From Trichobilharzia regenti (lineage: Eukaryota > Platyhelminthes > Trematoda > Strigeidida > Schistosomatidae): DNA of 64,000 nt. The position numbers and the translations under genes were made by a program. Each line of letters starts with the position of its first letter. Position 1 is the first letter of the stretch. The notes beneath the pieces are model-generated. The model did not search any database. It worked only from the letters and a program-made list of their open reading frames with translations, and was not told the DNA's origin. The stretch covers positions 1,223,517 to 1,287,516 of the forward strand of contig OX235263.1 of assembly GCA_944472135.2 (NCBI GenBank). The letters run 5' to 3'. Positions 11,086 to 22,789 of this stretch are shown here, in pieces.

Positions 11086-11930
11086 TTAAAATTAGTTAAG
11101 TGAAGAGTAAGGGAGATTATTCACCGAATCTTTTATTTCACTGAATCATCACTACCACCACCACCACCACCAAACACCTGCTTTTTTTAGGTTAACATGT
11201 AATCAGACAAGATGTTACCTAGGATGCATTACAAATAATTCACCTATTGATTAACTTTCAAAATACAACCACCTTTTCGTCTTTATTCAAAGGAAATAAA
11301 AAATAATAATAATTTAAATTGGGATTAATTAAAAGAGTTTGGGTGTACTTTTTCTATGATTAAAGTATAGTTTAATAGGCATCAAAAGCAGGCATCAAAA
11401 CAAAAAAAACGACAGGCAGTAACTTATTTCACTTATGTCATCACTTGATGAGTAATAAATGAGTGTTGCATGCGCATATTGTTCACTATCCCGCTAACTC
11501 TCTCTCTCTCTCCCACTCTGTGAGTGTCTCTCTCTGTGAATTAAATTTATTCATTAGTGATGAGTTCGTTTACTCTCATGATTTAAGAAAAACTGGAAGA
11601 CCAAAACAATCGATGCTGGGAAATGGATGCATGACTGAATAAGTGAATGAATGACTGAAGGCATATACATTTAAAGCGAGTGAATACCTTTCTTCAGCTG
11701 TGAGTAGAGTTATGAAAATATTTTTAGTCTAGTGTATGTTTAGAGCACTTCTTTATTGTAAATAAAATGACGTTTTGTATTACTACACTGTGTTCTATCA
11801 TCCCGAATTTCCGCTCCAATGAACACACACACCCACGCACGCACGCACACACTCAAAAATTACATAATGCATTACAAAAAGAAGAAAAATAAGGGAAAAG
11901 ATACCAAAAGAAACAGTGTACATTTAATAA
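11086..11930. other. Non-coding stretch with microsatellites
   Basis: Holds an (ACC)n run near 11153-11173, a CT-rich run at 11499-11535 and a CA/CG-rich run at 11824-11851. No gene recognised. Confidence 0.6.
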
Positions 11931-13150
11931 GTGGAACTCCTCGTTTCATTTCCTTGATGTTAAGCCAGATAGAAGAGAAAATGGAACGCTGGTAAAGTCG
12001 ATTTACCGAAAGCCAACATTCACTGGGCAGTACACTAACTTCAACAGTTGGGTACCTTTAGGCAGAAAGAGAAATCTTATTCATTCCTTATGCTCCAGAA
12101 TTCGTAAAATCTGTTCTGCAGAGACAATCGATAGGGAACTAGATAACCTTCGATCAAATCTCCTTAACAATGGTTATCCTACAAGGTTCATTGAACGTAA
12201 CATCAAGAAAGAATCCGCCCCTAGACAAACCACAGTACCAAAGAAAAAACTGTTTATGAGCGTAGCATTCAAAGGTGACACCATTTCGGAATTGATTAAA
12301 ATTCGTTTATCTAAATGTATTAAACGTACTTTCCTGCAGCTGACTTGCAATTAGTTTTTACCAGCAGAAATATGATTAGACAATGCGTCAAGGATAGATT
12401 ACCGCTTTTGTCCACATCTATGTGCATTTACTCATTTACCTGTTTTTGTGGAGCTGATTATATTAGGCGTTGTAAGCATAATCTCCGAAAACGTGTTGCT
12501 GAACACTATCCGGTTTGGTTAATGAAAGGCGAACGCAAAACTGCGAAATCATCTATTTGTGATCACCTGTTAGAGTCTGGTCATTTAGCCCCACGTGATT
12601 CATCTTTCAAAGTTATCTACATGGCAAAATCGAATCGATCCAAAAGAATACGTTTTCTTCACTTATGCATAGCTAGCCGAAGCTTTAGCTTTACATGAAC
12701 AGAAACCTAAATTATGTGTTCAAAAACGTTTTGTCAAACCCCCTTTCTTTACCTTGGTCATAGTAATGTTCATTCTAGTTTTCCTTTTATTTTGTTTTAC
12801 CACTTGAATTCATTCCACTTCACTTCACATCTTCATTCTTATCGTAATCGTACTCCTAATTTTTAAAATTTTTAGACAAAACTTGACATTTTTAAAACAT
12901 GTTGGATAACAATTCACTTATAAAACAATTTTTAATCATTTTGTAATTTATTCACTTCAACTCTACCCCTTAGAACATTTTAATTATCGTTATTCTTATC
13001 ACTTATATATATGTATATTGACTGAGCAATTATTTAGTGCCACTTAATAACCATCTTTTTTCTGTAATATAAATACGACTGACTGTACAGTTGGCTTGAA
13101 AATGAAGTCGTTGAATGGAGAAATTTCTTTGCTGAACAAAAAAAAAAAAA
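11930..13150 (+). mobile_element. PLE-C element, 5'-truncated
   Basis: Begins within the RT ('FISFLDVKPDRRENGTLVKS', then 'SIYRKPTFTGQYTNFNSWVP'), followed by 'TIDRELDNLRSNLLNNGYP', 'LFMSVAFKGDTISELIKIRL' and the GIY-YIG region ('YSFTCFCGADYIRR', at 12420-12470, with YIG read as YIR). A frameshift lies near 12340. The 3' UTR 12690-13130 is nearly identical to 53710-54180. RT motifs A to C are absent. Confidence 0.8.
13095..13140 (+). ncRNA. PLE-C terminal hammerhead-like fold (degenerate)
   Basis: GGCTTGAAAATGAAG then GTTGAA, then a self-complementary GAGAAATTTCTTT arm and GCTGAAC. Position and layout match the PLE-A ribozyme, but the first core strand reads UUGAAAA instead of CUGANGA in all three copies here (13.1, 53.65, 54.14 kb). 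Confidence 0.3.
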
Positions 13151-13715
13151 CAACAACCGTGTTTTTACTTATGAGTTCATGTAATACGCAACGAAAAATT
13201 GGATATTCCTGTTGTTTTGGTTTGTTTTGCTATGCATTTTCTATTCCCCCTGTTTTAGTAAATAAATTTTATGATAGGAAGAAAATATACTTAACTCTTC
13301 TTTTGAAGAAGTATAGTTTCAAATGGAAAGATGTTTACTGTGGTAGGCGGATAAAATTACTATTACTATTATTTTTATTACTCAATCACGCAAATGTCCG
13401 GTGATTTGTTATGTTTTAGTATGGTGAATAGTTCTCAAGGACTCTTCTACTAAATATATATACATATATTTATGTACCAACTTGTTTTATTATTATTATT
13501 ATGTTATAATTCATGATTGCCTCACTGAGTTCATTAATGAATAGACAGTGGGATAAAGTATTCAGGACTATTAAATTGATTGATATTGGCTTGAACTAGA
13601 AATTTACCAGAAAAAAAGTAAACCAACAAAAAATATGAAATCAACTGTCAGGTAACCATGTTTACATAGGTATTGACCGTCTTCTCATAATGCTACTATT
13701 ATTATTATTATTATA
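13150..13715. other. No gene recognised
   Basis: AT-rich, with TTA repeats near 13358-13382 and 13485-13503. The open frame at 13096-13404 begins in the PLE-C tail and looks non-coding. Confidence 0.55.
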
Positions 13716-14660
13716 TCATTTATTTCCTAGAGGAACATAGGGCTTCAGCTGCGCATCTCGATTGTCTTCTGTTTTCTGCCAACTTTTTCACCTCGCTTCA
13801 AGTCAGCCCACATGCTTTCATCTCCTCTTCACATGACCTTTTCCATATTACCCTTTCACTGACGACCAACTCGCCACTTCCATTCAGTCGGGTTCCACTC
13901 AAGCGATGACTTGTCTAGTGATGTCACTTGATGGTTTCTTCAGAGTATGTGGCAAGCCAATCCATCTCCATTTCTTCCTGCCTATTTGTTTCACAATCGT
14001 TTCCTGCTGTGTTGGTTCGCTCATGGCCAGAGATCCCTGTTGGTGATCTTTTCTGGTCGGCCATCTGATCTTGAATGGTATCGAGCGAAGACAACTGTTC
14101 ATGAAGGCTTGTAGTTTGTTTGAGATGCCCTTTATGACGCGCCCAAACTTTGATCCGTACAGTAAGTAGCACTCACTCACTTCACATTGGAGTTGAAGAT
14201 CTGGATCTTATTTTCATGCTGAGTGATGTTGTCCTCCAAAGAGACTTGAGAGTAATGAAAGCTTGTCTTGCTTTATCGATTCTGGTTTTGATATCTTCAT
14301 CAGTTCTGTCCGCCTGTAGTTGAAATGATGCTTCCCAGGTGGGTGGGTAGGTGAAGGAGATTGTTTCTTTTAGGTTCCTCCCATTTATGTTGATTGTTTT
14401 CTGTTGTTGTTGCTGTTGCTGCTGGCCAGGAATCTTCATCACCTCTGTTTTCTCTATGTCCATCTGAAGGAAGTCTTATCTTTGATGCTTTTTCTGCCAG
14501 CTTGTTGCTTTTTACTTGCATATATTCCAGTTTGTGGGAAATCAGACATATATCGCATCGGCGAAGTCGAGATCCTCCAAGTTTTTTTGCGAGTCCATTT
14601 TATGCCTGTTTCCTCATTTCCTGTTGTCTGTCGCATTATCTTAGAACGCTATTCAAATTT
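13716..14660 (-). pseudogene. NL1 LINE, 5'-truncated
   Basis: Minus strand from about 14640: 'MRQTTGNEETGIKWTRKK' (just before RT motif C), 'DIEKTEVMKIPGQQQQQQQQ', 'DRTDEDIKTRIDKARQAF', 'STPM' and the C-terminal 'NKLQAFMNSCLRSI', 'QIGRKKWRWIGLPHT'. The 3' end is the reverse of 'ccctatgttcctctaggaaa' plus (ATA)n near 13700. The FADD motif C has become unreadable and there are frameshifts. A glutamine tract from CAA/CAG repeats sits near 14400-14420. Confidence 0.78.
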
Positions 14661-14994
14661 ATAAAAAAAGGACTAATTGTTTTGAATTTTTGAAAAGAAG
14701 ACTTCCTCAATGCACTATCAAATGGTAAGATGGACGTTTTAACCTGAAGTGTAAAGTAGTATCTGAAAAGGTGAAATTGGATTTTTATAAATCTTGTCCC
14801 TCAAGTCACACACACCAGAGAGCATTTTACAAATTTCTTCGATTTTCTGAACTTCAACTAAATTTTTCAGATCTTACGAAATCTCACATTGACAATTCTA
14901 ATGAGAAGTTATGTGGATTAACGGAACTCCATTTATTGATACCAAGTATATTGTCTGATGTCTCAATAATTTGCCAAATCAAGTTCATTAATAA
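14661..14994. other. No gene recognised
   Basis: A short open frame at 14771-15025 shows no family motif. It may be further PLE-F debris. Confidence 0.45.
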
Positions 14995-15300
14995 AGTTAT
15001 ATTTGTAAAATCTCAGCGAAATTGAAATGATTAATTCCTACGTTTCGTTCAGCAATCTGGTAAATATAAGAATGAAAGAGCATAAACAATGTCTAAAGGT
15101 GGTTCCAAAGAGCTCTGCAGACTTGAAGAAGCTAGAAAACAACTCAGCGATTGCACTACATTCAATAGAAACGGGACACAAAATCGACTTTGATAAGACT
15201 AAGGTTTTACAGAAAGGTTTTGGTTCATATCAAGAAAGACTGACTGCAGAAGCCCCTACAGTTTAAACAGACATGAAGGTGTCATGTTAGCTGATGCATG
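14995..15300 (+). pseudogene. PLE-F fragment: inverted terminus joined to GIY-YIG tail
   Basis: 14995-15058 is the PLE-F hammerhead-like terminus in reverse ('aattcctacgtttcgttcag'). It is joined at once to a plus-strand ORF tail 'NIRMKEHKQCLKVVPKSSAD', 'NNSAIALHSIETGHKIDFDK' (GIY-YIG C-terminal part). The same tail is found on the minus strand at 58140-58420. The opposite orientation of terminus and ORF repeats the inverted-terminus rule. Confidence 0.65.
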
Positions 15301-15496
15301 ACAAAGCCTGACTATTTCTATCTTTGTATTGTTTAAATACTTACTGCTGATCGGTAATATATTTCTTATATGAATTGAATAATAATTCCTCTAAATACAA
15401 ATTCCTGAATTCCGCCCTCTCTGTGTTTTGGTTGAATTCTTGTAATTCGGTCATCTCAAAATACTAATACTACGATTAGAAATAATTACAAAGGTG

Positions 15497-15590
15497 TAGT
15501 TTTTCTTCAGTAGCCCTGGAAAGACTAAGGGGGGAGCAATACAGAATCATAGGCAGAAGGCGAGAGTTAACGAATTGTTAATTCGACGTC
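15497..15590 (-). pseudogene. NL3 LINE scrap
   Basis: Near identical to 50699-50785 in the full NL3 copy ('agcccaggaaagactaaggg' type block, here with 'ccctgg'). Confidence 0.65.
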
Positions 15591-15599
15591 CAGGAATGG

Positions 15600-16080
15600 A
15601 ATCTTTGATTCATTTTCAACTTCTATTGTGAATTTAATTTTAGGATGGCAGTTATTAAAAAGTCCTGTAAGACACATCCTAAAAAACTATAAAAGTGTCA
15701 TCAACGTATCTTTTGTACAGCAGCAATTTGTCCATTGTTGATTTTAATATGTCCTTTTCCAGGCTGTCCATGAAACAGTCTACCCAAAGTGGGCCATGGG
15801 GAGAGTCCATAGCAATCCCGTCTTTCTCTCTGTAGATAACGTCGTTGAATGTGAATTGTACGTTTAGTGTCCCCCTTAATCACAACTCTTTTTCAGGTAT
15901 GAGGTTGGTATTCCGATACTCAAGAAATAAACTGTGTCTGTGAGCGGCACATTCGTAAATAGAGATTCCACGTCCAGTGATAACATTTGTTTACCATTTA
16001 CATTCAAGTCTTTTATGCACTCAATAAATTCAAAAAGTAGAGTAGTTAACCAATAAAATCCCTCCTACAAACCAACATTT
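15600..16080 (-). pseudogene. PLE reverse transcriptase remnant
   Basis: Read on the minus strand with frameshifts: 'IECIKDLNVNGKQMLSLDV' then 'ESLFTNVPLTDTV' (motif A with its Asp), later 'GLLWTLPMAHFG'-like decayed motif B and 'KDTLMTLL'-like decayed YVDDTF. This is the RT core missing from most other PLE copies here; family not assigned. Confidence 0.65.
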
Positions 16081-16084
16081 TATT

Positions 16085-16795
16085 AAATAATTTGAAAGAG
16101 GTTACTTCATTCACTTCACTTATCTAGGGAGCATTGTCTCAACTACATGCAGTCGGAACGGACGAGGATGTCAAATCAAATGAGAATCGGGATGGCGAGA
16201 AACACATTCATCAACCTGAAACCAATCTGGATACCAATCTTCGTCACTCAGCCAGCCAGCATCAACAACAAAATTCAGTAGGATTTTCAATACAAACTTC
16301 AAGTCAGTCAGTTCTTCTATACGGATCAGATCAGAAACTTGGCGGGCGGGTCACAAAGAATATTTCCAACAGGCTGTTGCAGACATTTATCAACCAACAA
16401 CTGTCTTTGCTCTATACTGAAGATCAGATGGCCAGGCCGGAAAGAATCACCAGCAAAAAACTGTGGGAACAAACAAACAAAGCAAGAACCAATCGCCCAA
16501 CAAATATGCAGGAGAAAGTGGAGATGGATTGAACACTCGTGGCTGAGGAAGCCGCTGGGTGACATTGCGCGCGCGTCAGGCCATTGCTCGAGTGGAACCA
16601 GGCCGAAAGGGAAGTGGAGAGTGGGACGTCAGTGCAATAGTGACATGGAGGAGATCGTGTGAAGAGAGAGGAGTTGAAACAGTATGGACTAAGTAACATG
16701 GATGCAGGTGAAAAGTACAGCAGCAGAAGACAGAAGTGGCAAGTGAAGACGTGCAGTTGAAGCCCTATATTCCACTAGGAACCCAAGGGAGCAAT
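16085..16795 (+). pseudogene. NL1 LINE, 5'-truncated
   Basis: Frames give 'YLGSIVSTTC'-like, 'DEDVKSNENRDGEKHIHQP', 'SQSVLLYGSDQKLGG', 'RLLQTFINQQLSLLY', 'QQICRRKWRWIEHSWLRKP' and end 'gccctatattccactaggaa' plus (ATA)n at 16760-16810. It lies in the predicted first intron of the SLC17 gene, in opposite orientation. Several frameshifts. Confidence 0.78.
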
Positions 16796-16848
16796 AATAA
16801 AATAATAATATGTAAAGTAATGATACTTGAGAAACTGTTTTAACTTAC

Positions 16849-18451
16849 CGATTGGTACAAACATTGATCTAGATAAAAATGGAAATGATAGAAAAAATAT
16901 AGTCCTCTCGACATCGACATCATACATTTGTCGATAAAACGACTGCATGCAAACTGAAGAAATTTGAAAGGTCCAGTCATCAGCAGCATATGTGAATAAA
17001 ATAGCATATACAGGACGTGAAGTGAATATTTTTTGCCATGGTATTTTTGTATATCCTTGTGTATAGAATATTCGATTTGGTATTGTTGATTTTAAAAAGT
17101 TCAACTCACGTTTACCTAATTTTTTATCTTTATTTGGTTTCTCGTCAATCAGCCTCCACCAAAATATACACCATATTAAGCCTAAATTAGCGTATATATA
17201 GAAAACAACACCCCAACCCCATTTTTTTTCTATTTCAGCGCATACAGGTAAACCGATTAAAGGGCCAAGGGAAACACCGATTACAGCTAAACACACGAGA
17301 GTTGAACGTTCATTCTCTGGACTCCAAAATCGTAATATACCAAATACAGCGGGTATCAAACATCCTTCAGCTAAACCTTGTATTAATCTTAACAGGATAA
17401 TCATGACAAGTTTAGCATTGATATTATTACCGATTGTCTCGACAAGTGGCAGGAAAAGATTCATTCCACAGGTGATAGCCACTGAACCACCGAGTAGGAA
17501 TGATGAATCATAATTGACAGTTAAATAACCACCAATTGGACTAGTAATTAAATATGCAAAAAATACAGCATTCTCAACAATATCATTTTGAATCGCCTCT
17601 GTCCACGGCATTTTCCGATGTTCTGATGGTTTAAATATCAGTGAAGTAGAGTAACGTGATATTTCATTCACTTGATGTGGATCATGGTGTAATTCTTCGC
17701 CTTGATTTAAACTTCCCTCCATATTTATGTCATCTTCTGGTGATATAATTAAACTGCCCAGATTTTCATCTTTCTGATGTTTAAATAATAATATTTCCCC
17801 TGGTTGACTGTGTCCAATAAAACCATGTCTAAATCCAAGTGTGACACGATTATTTGTATTGTTCAGATTTGTAATAATTCCCAGCATTTCAGATCGCATT
17901 CCAATCACCACTGTAAGGCATGCACAGCATAGAAAGGCTATAAGATAACGTTTACGTCCTGGACCACAGAAACATGTATTCTTTGTCGATGCCTGTCTAG
18001 TAGTCACCAAATGATTCATATGATCTCGACTGAATCCAATTTCCCATTGATTACGATTTTGCATCTTGCTGGTTGTACAATATTCAGAAGTACCAGAACC
18101 AGTTAACAGCTGGCCATTTGTATGGAATCTATCCTCATTGATGATGATATTAGTTGTTGTCGTTGCTGTCATGATATCTGGTAATTGTTTATTAAAGGAT
18201 TTTTCATTTGGATAGGATATTAGCGGATGTTTATTCACATTGTGTATTTCTGTAGCTGTAAGATTTTTCAACTGGGGTAGACCAGTGATCGATGGAGCAC
18301 GAAAGGAATCGAAGGAATTCGGTGAAGAGTTAGACGATGTATTACTGTGAAGATTATCACTATGATTGTCATTATTATTATTAATATTATGATTGTTAGT
18401 AATAGTATGAAGGGAATTCAGAGAGGAGACTTCACCGTCGCATGTATGCAT
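16849..18451 (-). CDS. SLC17-family MFS transporter, 5' coding exon (partial)
   Basis: Putative organic anion carrier of the major facilitator superfamily, related to vesicular glutamate transporters and sialin. Residues 1-160 are a long Asn/Ser-rich cytoplasmic tail. TM1 lies at about 167-190 ('KRYLIAFLCC', GMR186). A luminal loop of about 90 residues follows, with an NNTN site. TM2-6 run from about 287 to 430, with 'LLRLIQGLAEG' (R355, E362) and 'GWGVVFYIYANLGLIWCIFW'. 'PWQKIFTSRPVYAILF' leads into TM7 at about 478-500. The exon ends after FVPI plus one base at a consensus donor, GGTAAGT on the minus strand (GT at 16847-16848); the open frame beyond it is intronic. Compared with VGLUTs, the TM1 Arg and TM4 Arg/Glu are kept, but the TM2 His is N294 and the TM7 Arg is D491. 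Substrate therefore cannot be inferred. TM8-12 are outside the exon. Confidence 0.85.
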
Positions 18452-19620
18452 GATTCAGGTCTGATATAAATCCACGGTAGTAGTCGTAGTATATATATAT
18501 ATATATATATGTTTTTATATATTATTTTTGTAACTAATTATTACGTTTTGTAATTACAATAATGATACTCTGAGGGGGAAATGAAATTAATATTCATAAA
18601 TATCCATTATTGCATCAAAAGTAGATAAATTGAGCACCGATAATTTCGTAGGATTATTATCACTCTTATGATTGCTATTTTTGTATCACATAATTATTCA
18701 TAAAGTTGTATTAGATTTTACAAATTTTATCTATTTATTACATCGCATTTCTGGACAATAACAGTGATAACGATAGTAATAATAATAACAACAGGGGTGT
18801 TATTTTTTAATATTCACCAAAGGAGAAGAAGTGTAAATATGCATTTCAATACCCTGGAGGGAGAGCGAGAGAGAGAGAGAAGAATTACAGCAACTAGAGT
18901 GTTTTGTACTCACTCCATTAGTGGAGGACAAACATGTGTATGTGTATTTGTTAAAACAAACGATTTGTGGGTTTTTTCATATTCCCCCATTACTTAGAAT
19001 TTTATTTAGTTATTTGTTGGTCTTGGTGTTGGCGTTGATCTTGGTGTTGTTGTTGTTGTAATGTCCGTTATTTATCCAATTTATATCCAATAAATACTCA
19101 AGCGTTAATATGCTAATGTGTATATCTATTGAGATTTATTATTGTTACTATACCCAAGAAGTTGTTATAGCCTCGTCTATTTATTGGTCCGTATACACAA
19201 TGTGAGCTAAATAGTACCGAAACAAAAAATGTGGAGTATTCACGTGATTGGCTGCTATATCAGTGTGGATAGACGGACACATTTTACGTGTGCTGTCTGT
19301 CTCTCCATCTATCTCATTAAGCATTTGTATTTAACCAATCAAATTGTCTGTTTGTCTATTTATCTATTTGTTTGTTTCGATTGCTGATTTCTTCAATTTC
19401 TTTTTTGTCTCTGAGGAAATGTTTTATTGCCCATTATATTTAAAGGATAATCTTGTTCTGAATGTCGAAGGCAAGGGTGTTTTAGCTTCGACAGATAGAT
19501 AGAGAGAGAGAGAGAGACCGAACACAATAATATGTGTGTTCCCATAGGACTCTGACTATTGTGTTATCAATTTATGATTTAATCTGTATACAATAATGTG
19601 CATTTAATATTCTTTATTCT
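18452..19620. other. 5' flank of the SLC17 gene with microsatellites
   Basis: Contains an (AT)n run at 18490-18511 just upstream of the start codon, GA runs at 18860-18881 and 19497-19517, and GTT/TTG repeats near 19030-19060. Promoter elements would be expected here, but none can be assigned. The open frame at 18764-18997 is microsatellite-driven. Confidence 0.55.
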
Positions 19621-21860
19621 TCTGGTTTTTGGTTTTTACTAGACGAAAATACCCATTGAGGCTTGAAGAAAATTTCGTTGATGATAGTAATATTAATATT
19701 ATGAACAAGAATATGTACTCTTTTGACGTAAACTCGTTATTTACTAATGTGCCTTCGATCAAAACAGTTGACATTTTGTGTGATTATATTTCCACAAACA
19801 ATATCTTCATCCCGTTCCCTATATCTTATTTAAGGGATTTATCCCTTTTTATGTACTAACAATGTTAGGTTTACATTTCGAGGCGATTGTTTCCGCCAAT
19901 TTGATGGTGTTGCTATGGGCAGTCCCTTATTGCCCCTTTTAGCAGATATTTATGTGTCGTACATCCAGAATTTATCGGAGGATTTAATGGAAAATGTGCC
20001 GCTTTATAAAAGGTATGTAGATGGCATTGTAATCATCAGTGATTAGTCTCGTTCTGCCACCTCAATTTTAAATTGAATGAATGAATGAAGTTCAGCATAG
20101 CATATCGCTTACATCTGTAGAAAGGGAAGATAATTGTTTATCTTTCCTAGACATATTGCTTAGTCGACGGCTTGATGGGTCAATAAAAAGATCTATTTAT
20201 AGAAAACCTACCTAGACAGGACAGTATCTCAATTACCACAGTTCTTGCCCTGTTCCGTACAGAAGAGCTTTAGTGAGTGAGGTGCCTCTTCAGTAGAATC
20301 CAACGAATATGCGCTGAAGATACACTTGATTAAGAAGAAGGAAAGTTGACACAAACTCTGGTTGATAACAATTATCCAGATAAGTTCATCAGGAGATATA
20401 AGGTAGTCAGTGGAACACCAAGACGCAGTCTACAACTCGCCTGTAAGAAAGACGTGTATAGCAAACTACCCAATATGGGGGGGGCATCAAAGCAGCTTGA
20501 TGACTAGACAAAGACTGAACGCTGCTATGGTTAAAAAGACTTTGTATACAGCTAAGATTTAAGATAAGATAAGATAAGCTTTATTCCAAATCAGTACTTG
20601 TGATACAGAATGGAATTCTCAGCATTTTACTACAGTATTGCATCCAGTTAGTAAATTAACAATAAATATAGTTCTACACAGATTAAGGTTATCTCAGTCA
20701 GTTTTGACAACAACATATTAGCATGTCGGTAGCAGAGCCAAAATTTAAACAGAGTGTTTCACGCCTAATGCTTTCTTTATCGCACAGAACTCGAGCTAGG
20801 TAGGGTATGGATGAGTTTTTGTACTTGCTTGTGCGGGCATATAGTTTCCTATATAGGCTTCTGGTTTTCCCTGAAGAGATACATGGGGAGAGTTGTGAAT
20901 GTAGAGGGTGTTGTGAGTCAGATAAAATGGATTTCGCCCATTTTTCACATGAGTCCATGTACCTGTCCACCAGAATATTAACGAGCTGGCTAAGTGGCAA
21001 ACTGCTTACCCTGCTGACAACCTTTAACATCCTACATAATAAGGTATAGTCTTTCTTCAGTAGCCCAGGAAAGACTAAGGGGGAACAATAGAGAATAATA
21101 GGCAGAATACGGAAGTTAACAAATTGTAGGAGTGATATCCTAATAATTGAGAATATGAAGCCAATGTATCTATCTAAGCCTTTCGAACGTGCGAAAAATG
21201 ACGTAACATCCCACTGTATTTACCAGTTTGAATGTACGTGTGGACACACATACATGTAGGGAGGACTCATAGATCCCTGCAAATAAGGGCTGGCTTCAGA
21301 GCACATTCCTAAATGGCTCCAGAAACAAATGGATTCTTCAGAACCTATTAACGGTGAGAACAGGAGACCTAGCTCTTCTATTGCGAAACATATTATAGAG
21401 ACAGGTCATAAAATTGATGTTAACAGATCTTTTAAACCTATCTATAAAACGTGTTTGTGGCGTATCCTGAAGTTTGTGGAAGCCCTAGCTGGCAATTAGA
21501 AAGTTCAAGCCACCTTTATGCGTTCAAAAACAATTTGTCATCACATTAAACCTTCTTTGGTAAATTTTGTTTTGATACCATAGCAGATGTACTATTACCT
21601 CTGTTATTTGGTTTAGTGGTCTTCATTGTTATTTTGACCTAGAATATGTCCTTTTAACTTGACCTAAGTGGTCTATTTTCTCACCTCTTACCTCTTTATT
21701 AATTTCATATATATTACTATGACAAGTTCGTGTGTGATGGATCAGATTGTTCGAAATGTGTTGCACAAATACCCATGACACGATTCAGACAAATTACGTC
21801 TTCTTATTGGTTTATCTAAAATTCCCTTTATCAAGGGAATCATTTTTAGGATGTGTTAAC
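19621..21860 (+). mobile_element. PLE-H element, decayed, split by NL3
   Basis: Plus-strand pieces in order: 'YSFDVNSLFTNVPSIKTVDI' (RT motif A, 19705-19765), 'GVAMGSPLLPLLADIY' (motif B, about 19905-19955), 'YKRYVDGIVIISD' (motif C, YVDG instead of YVDD), 'LSFLDILLSRRLDGSIKRSI', then at 21200-21500 'CIYQFECTCGHTYM' (GIY-YIG; stop in place of the YIG Ile-Gly) and 'SSSIAKHIIETGHKIDVNRS'. Terminal sequence extends to about 21860. NL3 at 20578-21125 interrupts it. Catalytically dead by the motif C change and stops. Confidence 0.8.
20578..21125 (-). mobile_element. NL3 LINE, 5'-truncated insertion
   Basis: Minus strand encodes the last about 100 residues of the NL3 RT-side protein ('LPLSQLVNILVDRYMDSCEK', 'SSIPYLARVLCDKESIRRET'), almost identical to 50400-50700. 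The 3' end carries AATAAAGC followed by a (TTATC)n tail (plus strand 20553-20577), where the full copy at 49981 has TTATG repeats. It sits inside PLE-H. Confidence 0.88.
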
Positions 21861-22260
21861 TTGTATAGTAGACCTTTATTACGTAAAAGGGGGGGTTAGG
21901 AGTTGACATAATTCATATAAAGACTTAAAAGTGGTTAGAAAAGAAAAAATTATAAAAAAAAACTACATACCACTCAACATTACAAAAGAAGCAGAAAGGA
22001 TTACAAATTTGACTGAGAAGGAAGGGTAATTGAGTGTCCACTTAAAAAGAGTGTAAAAAAGAGTGAGAGATTATAATGAATTAATCATTAAAAATAAAAA
22101 TAATAAAAAAAAGTTTCAGCGAACGACTAATGAAGAGGTTAGGATCATGGTAGAGTTTAAGTATTGTATTCAAAAATCGTCAGCACCCCGCCATACGCAC
22201 CATATTGTGTCAGCCTTTGGCGTAAGTTTACCAAATGCTCAAGAAGTGAGCTAATAAATG
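21861..22260. other. No gene recognised
   Basis: A-rich stretch. The open frame at 22063-22254 is lysine/asparagine-rich and shows no motif. Confidence 0.5.
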
Positions 22261-22269
22261 TCTTGTGCT

Positions 22270-22545
22270 ATCCTCTTGCTAACCATCACAGTTAATGCTG
22301 AGAGATACGATCGGAGAGTGTCTGTTTTTTATGGCCAATATAACTAACTCCATAGAAACAAGTTAATTGATGAAAACACATATTGAAGTTTGAACAAAGA
22401 AAGAAGAAACATTGGAGCAGAATAACCTGGATCAATTTTATTTCGTTGGTTCTCATCAGCTGCTTACAACCTTTATCCATTAGCAAGCATATTGTCAGAG
22501 CACCATAGTAAAATAAGGTGTTGAGATTTACAGGGTGTCTCAAGT
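22270..22545 (-). pseudogene. PLE GIY-YIG remnant
   Basis: Minus frame reads 'NMCFHQLTCFYGVSYIGHKK' then 'QTLSDRISQH'. The C-x-Y-G...YIG pattern and downstream Arg/His positions fit the PLE endonuclease. Upstream is unrelated or decayed. Family not assigned. Confidence 0.6.
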
Positions 22546-22789
22546 GTTACGACATATATTTCTTGTTAGAGAGAAGTTTCTTGAAAAAAAAGTTAAATGA
22601 CAGTTGTGTTGTTAGGGTGGTCACAAAACATAATTAGTAATAGTTACGTGATTAGATAAGAGGAGATCAAAATCTTACAATTTCAGTGCACATGAGGTCA
22701 GATGAGACGTTGATGACGTAATACAGCGAGCAGAACTCAGAAGATCAAGAAAAATTAGCTCTTAAGAAAGTCAAGCGAAAAATAAACCG

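Noticed and set aside
13096..13404. 102-codon plus frame
   Set aside because: Begins in the PLE-C terminal fold and an A-run; composition looks non-coding.
16775..16848. Continuation of the SLC17 protein past FVPIG
   Set aside because: A consensus donor GGTAAGT sits at the point where homology stops, and the remaining codons run into an NL1 tail.
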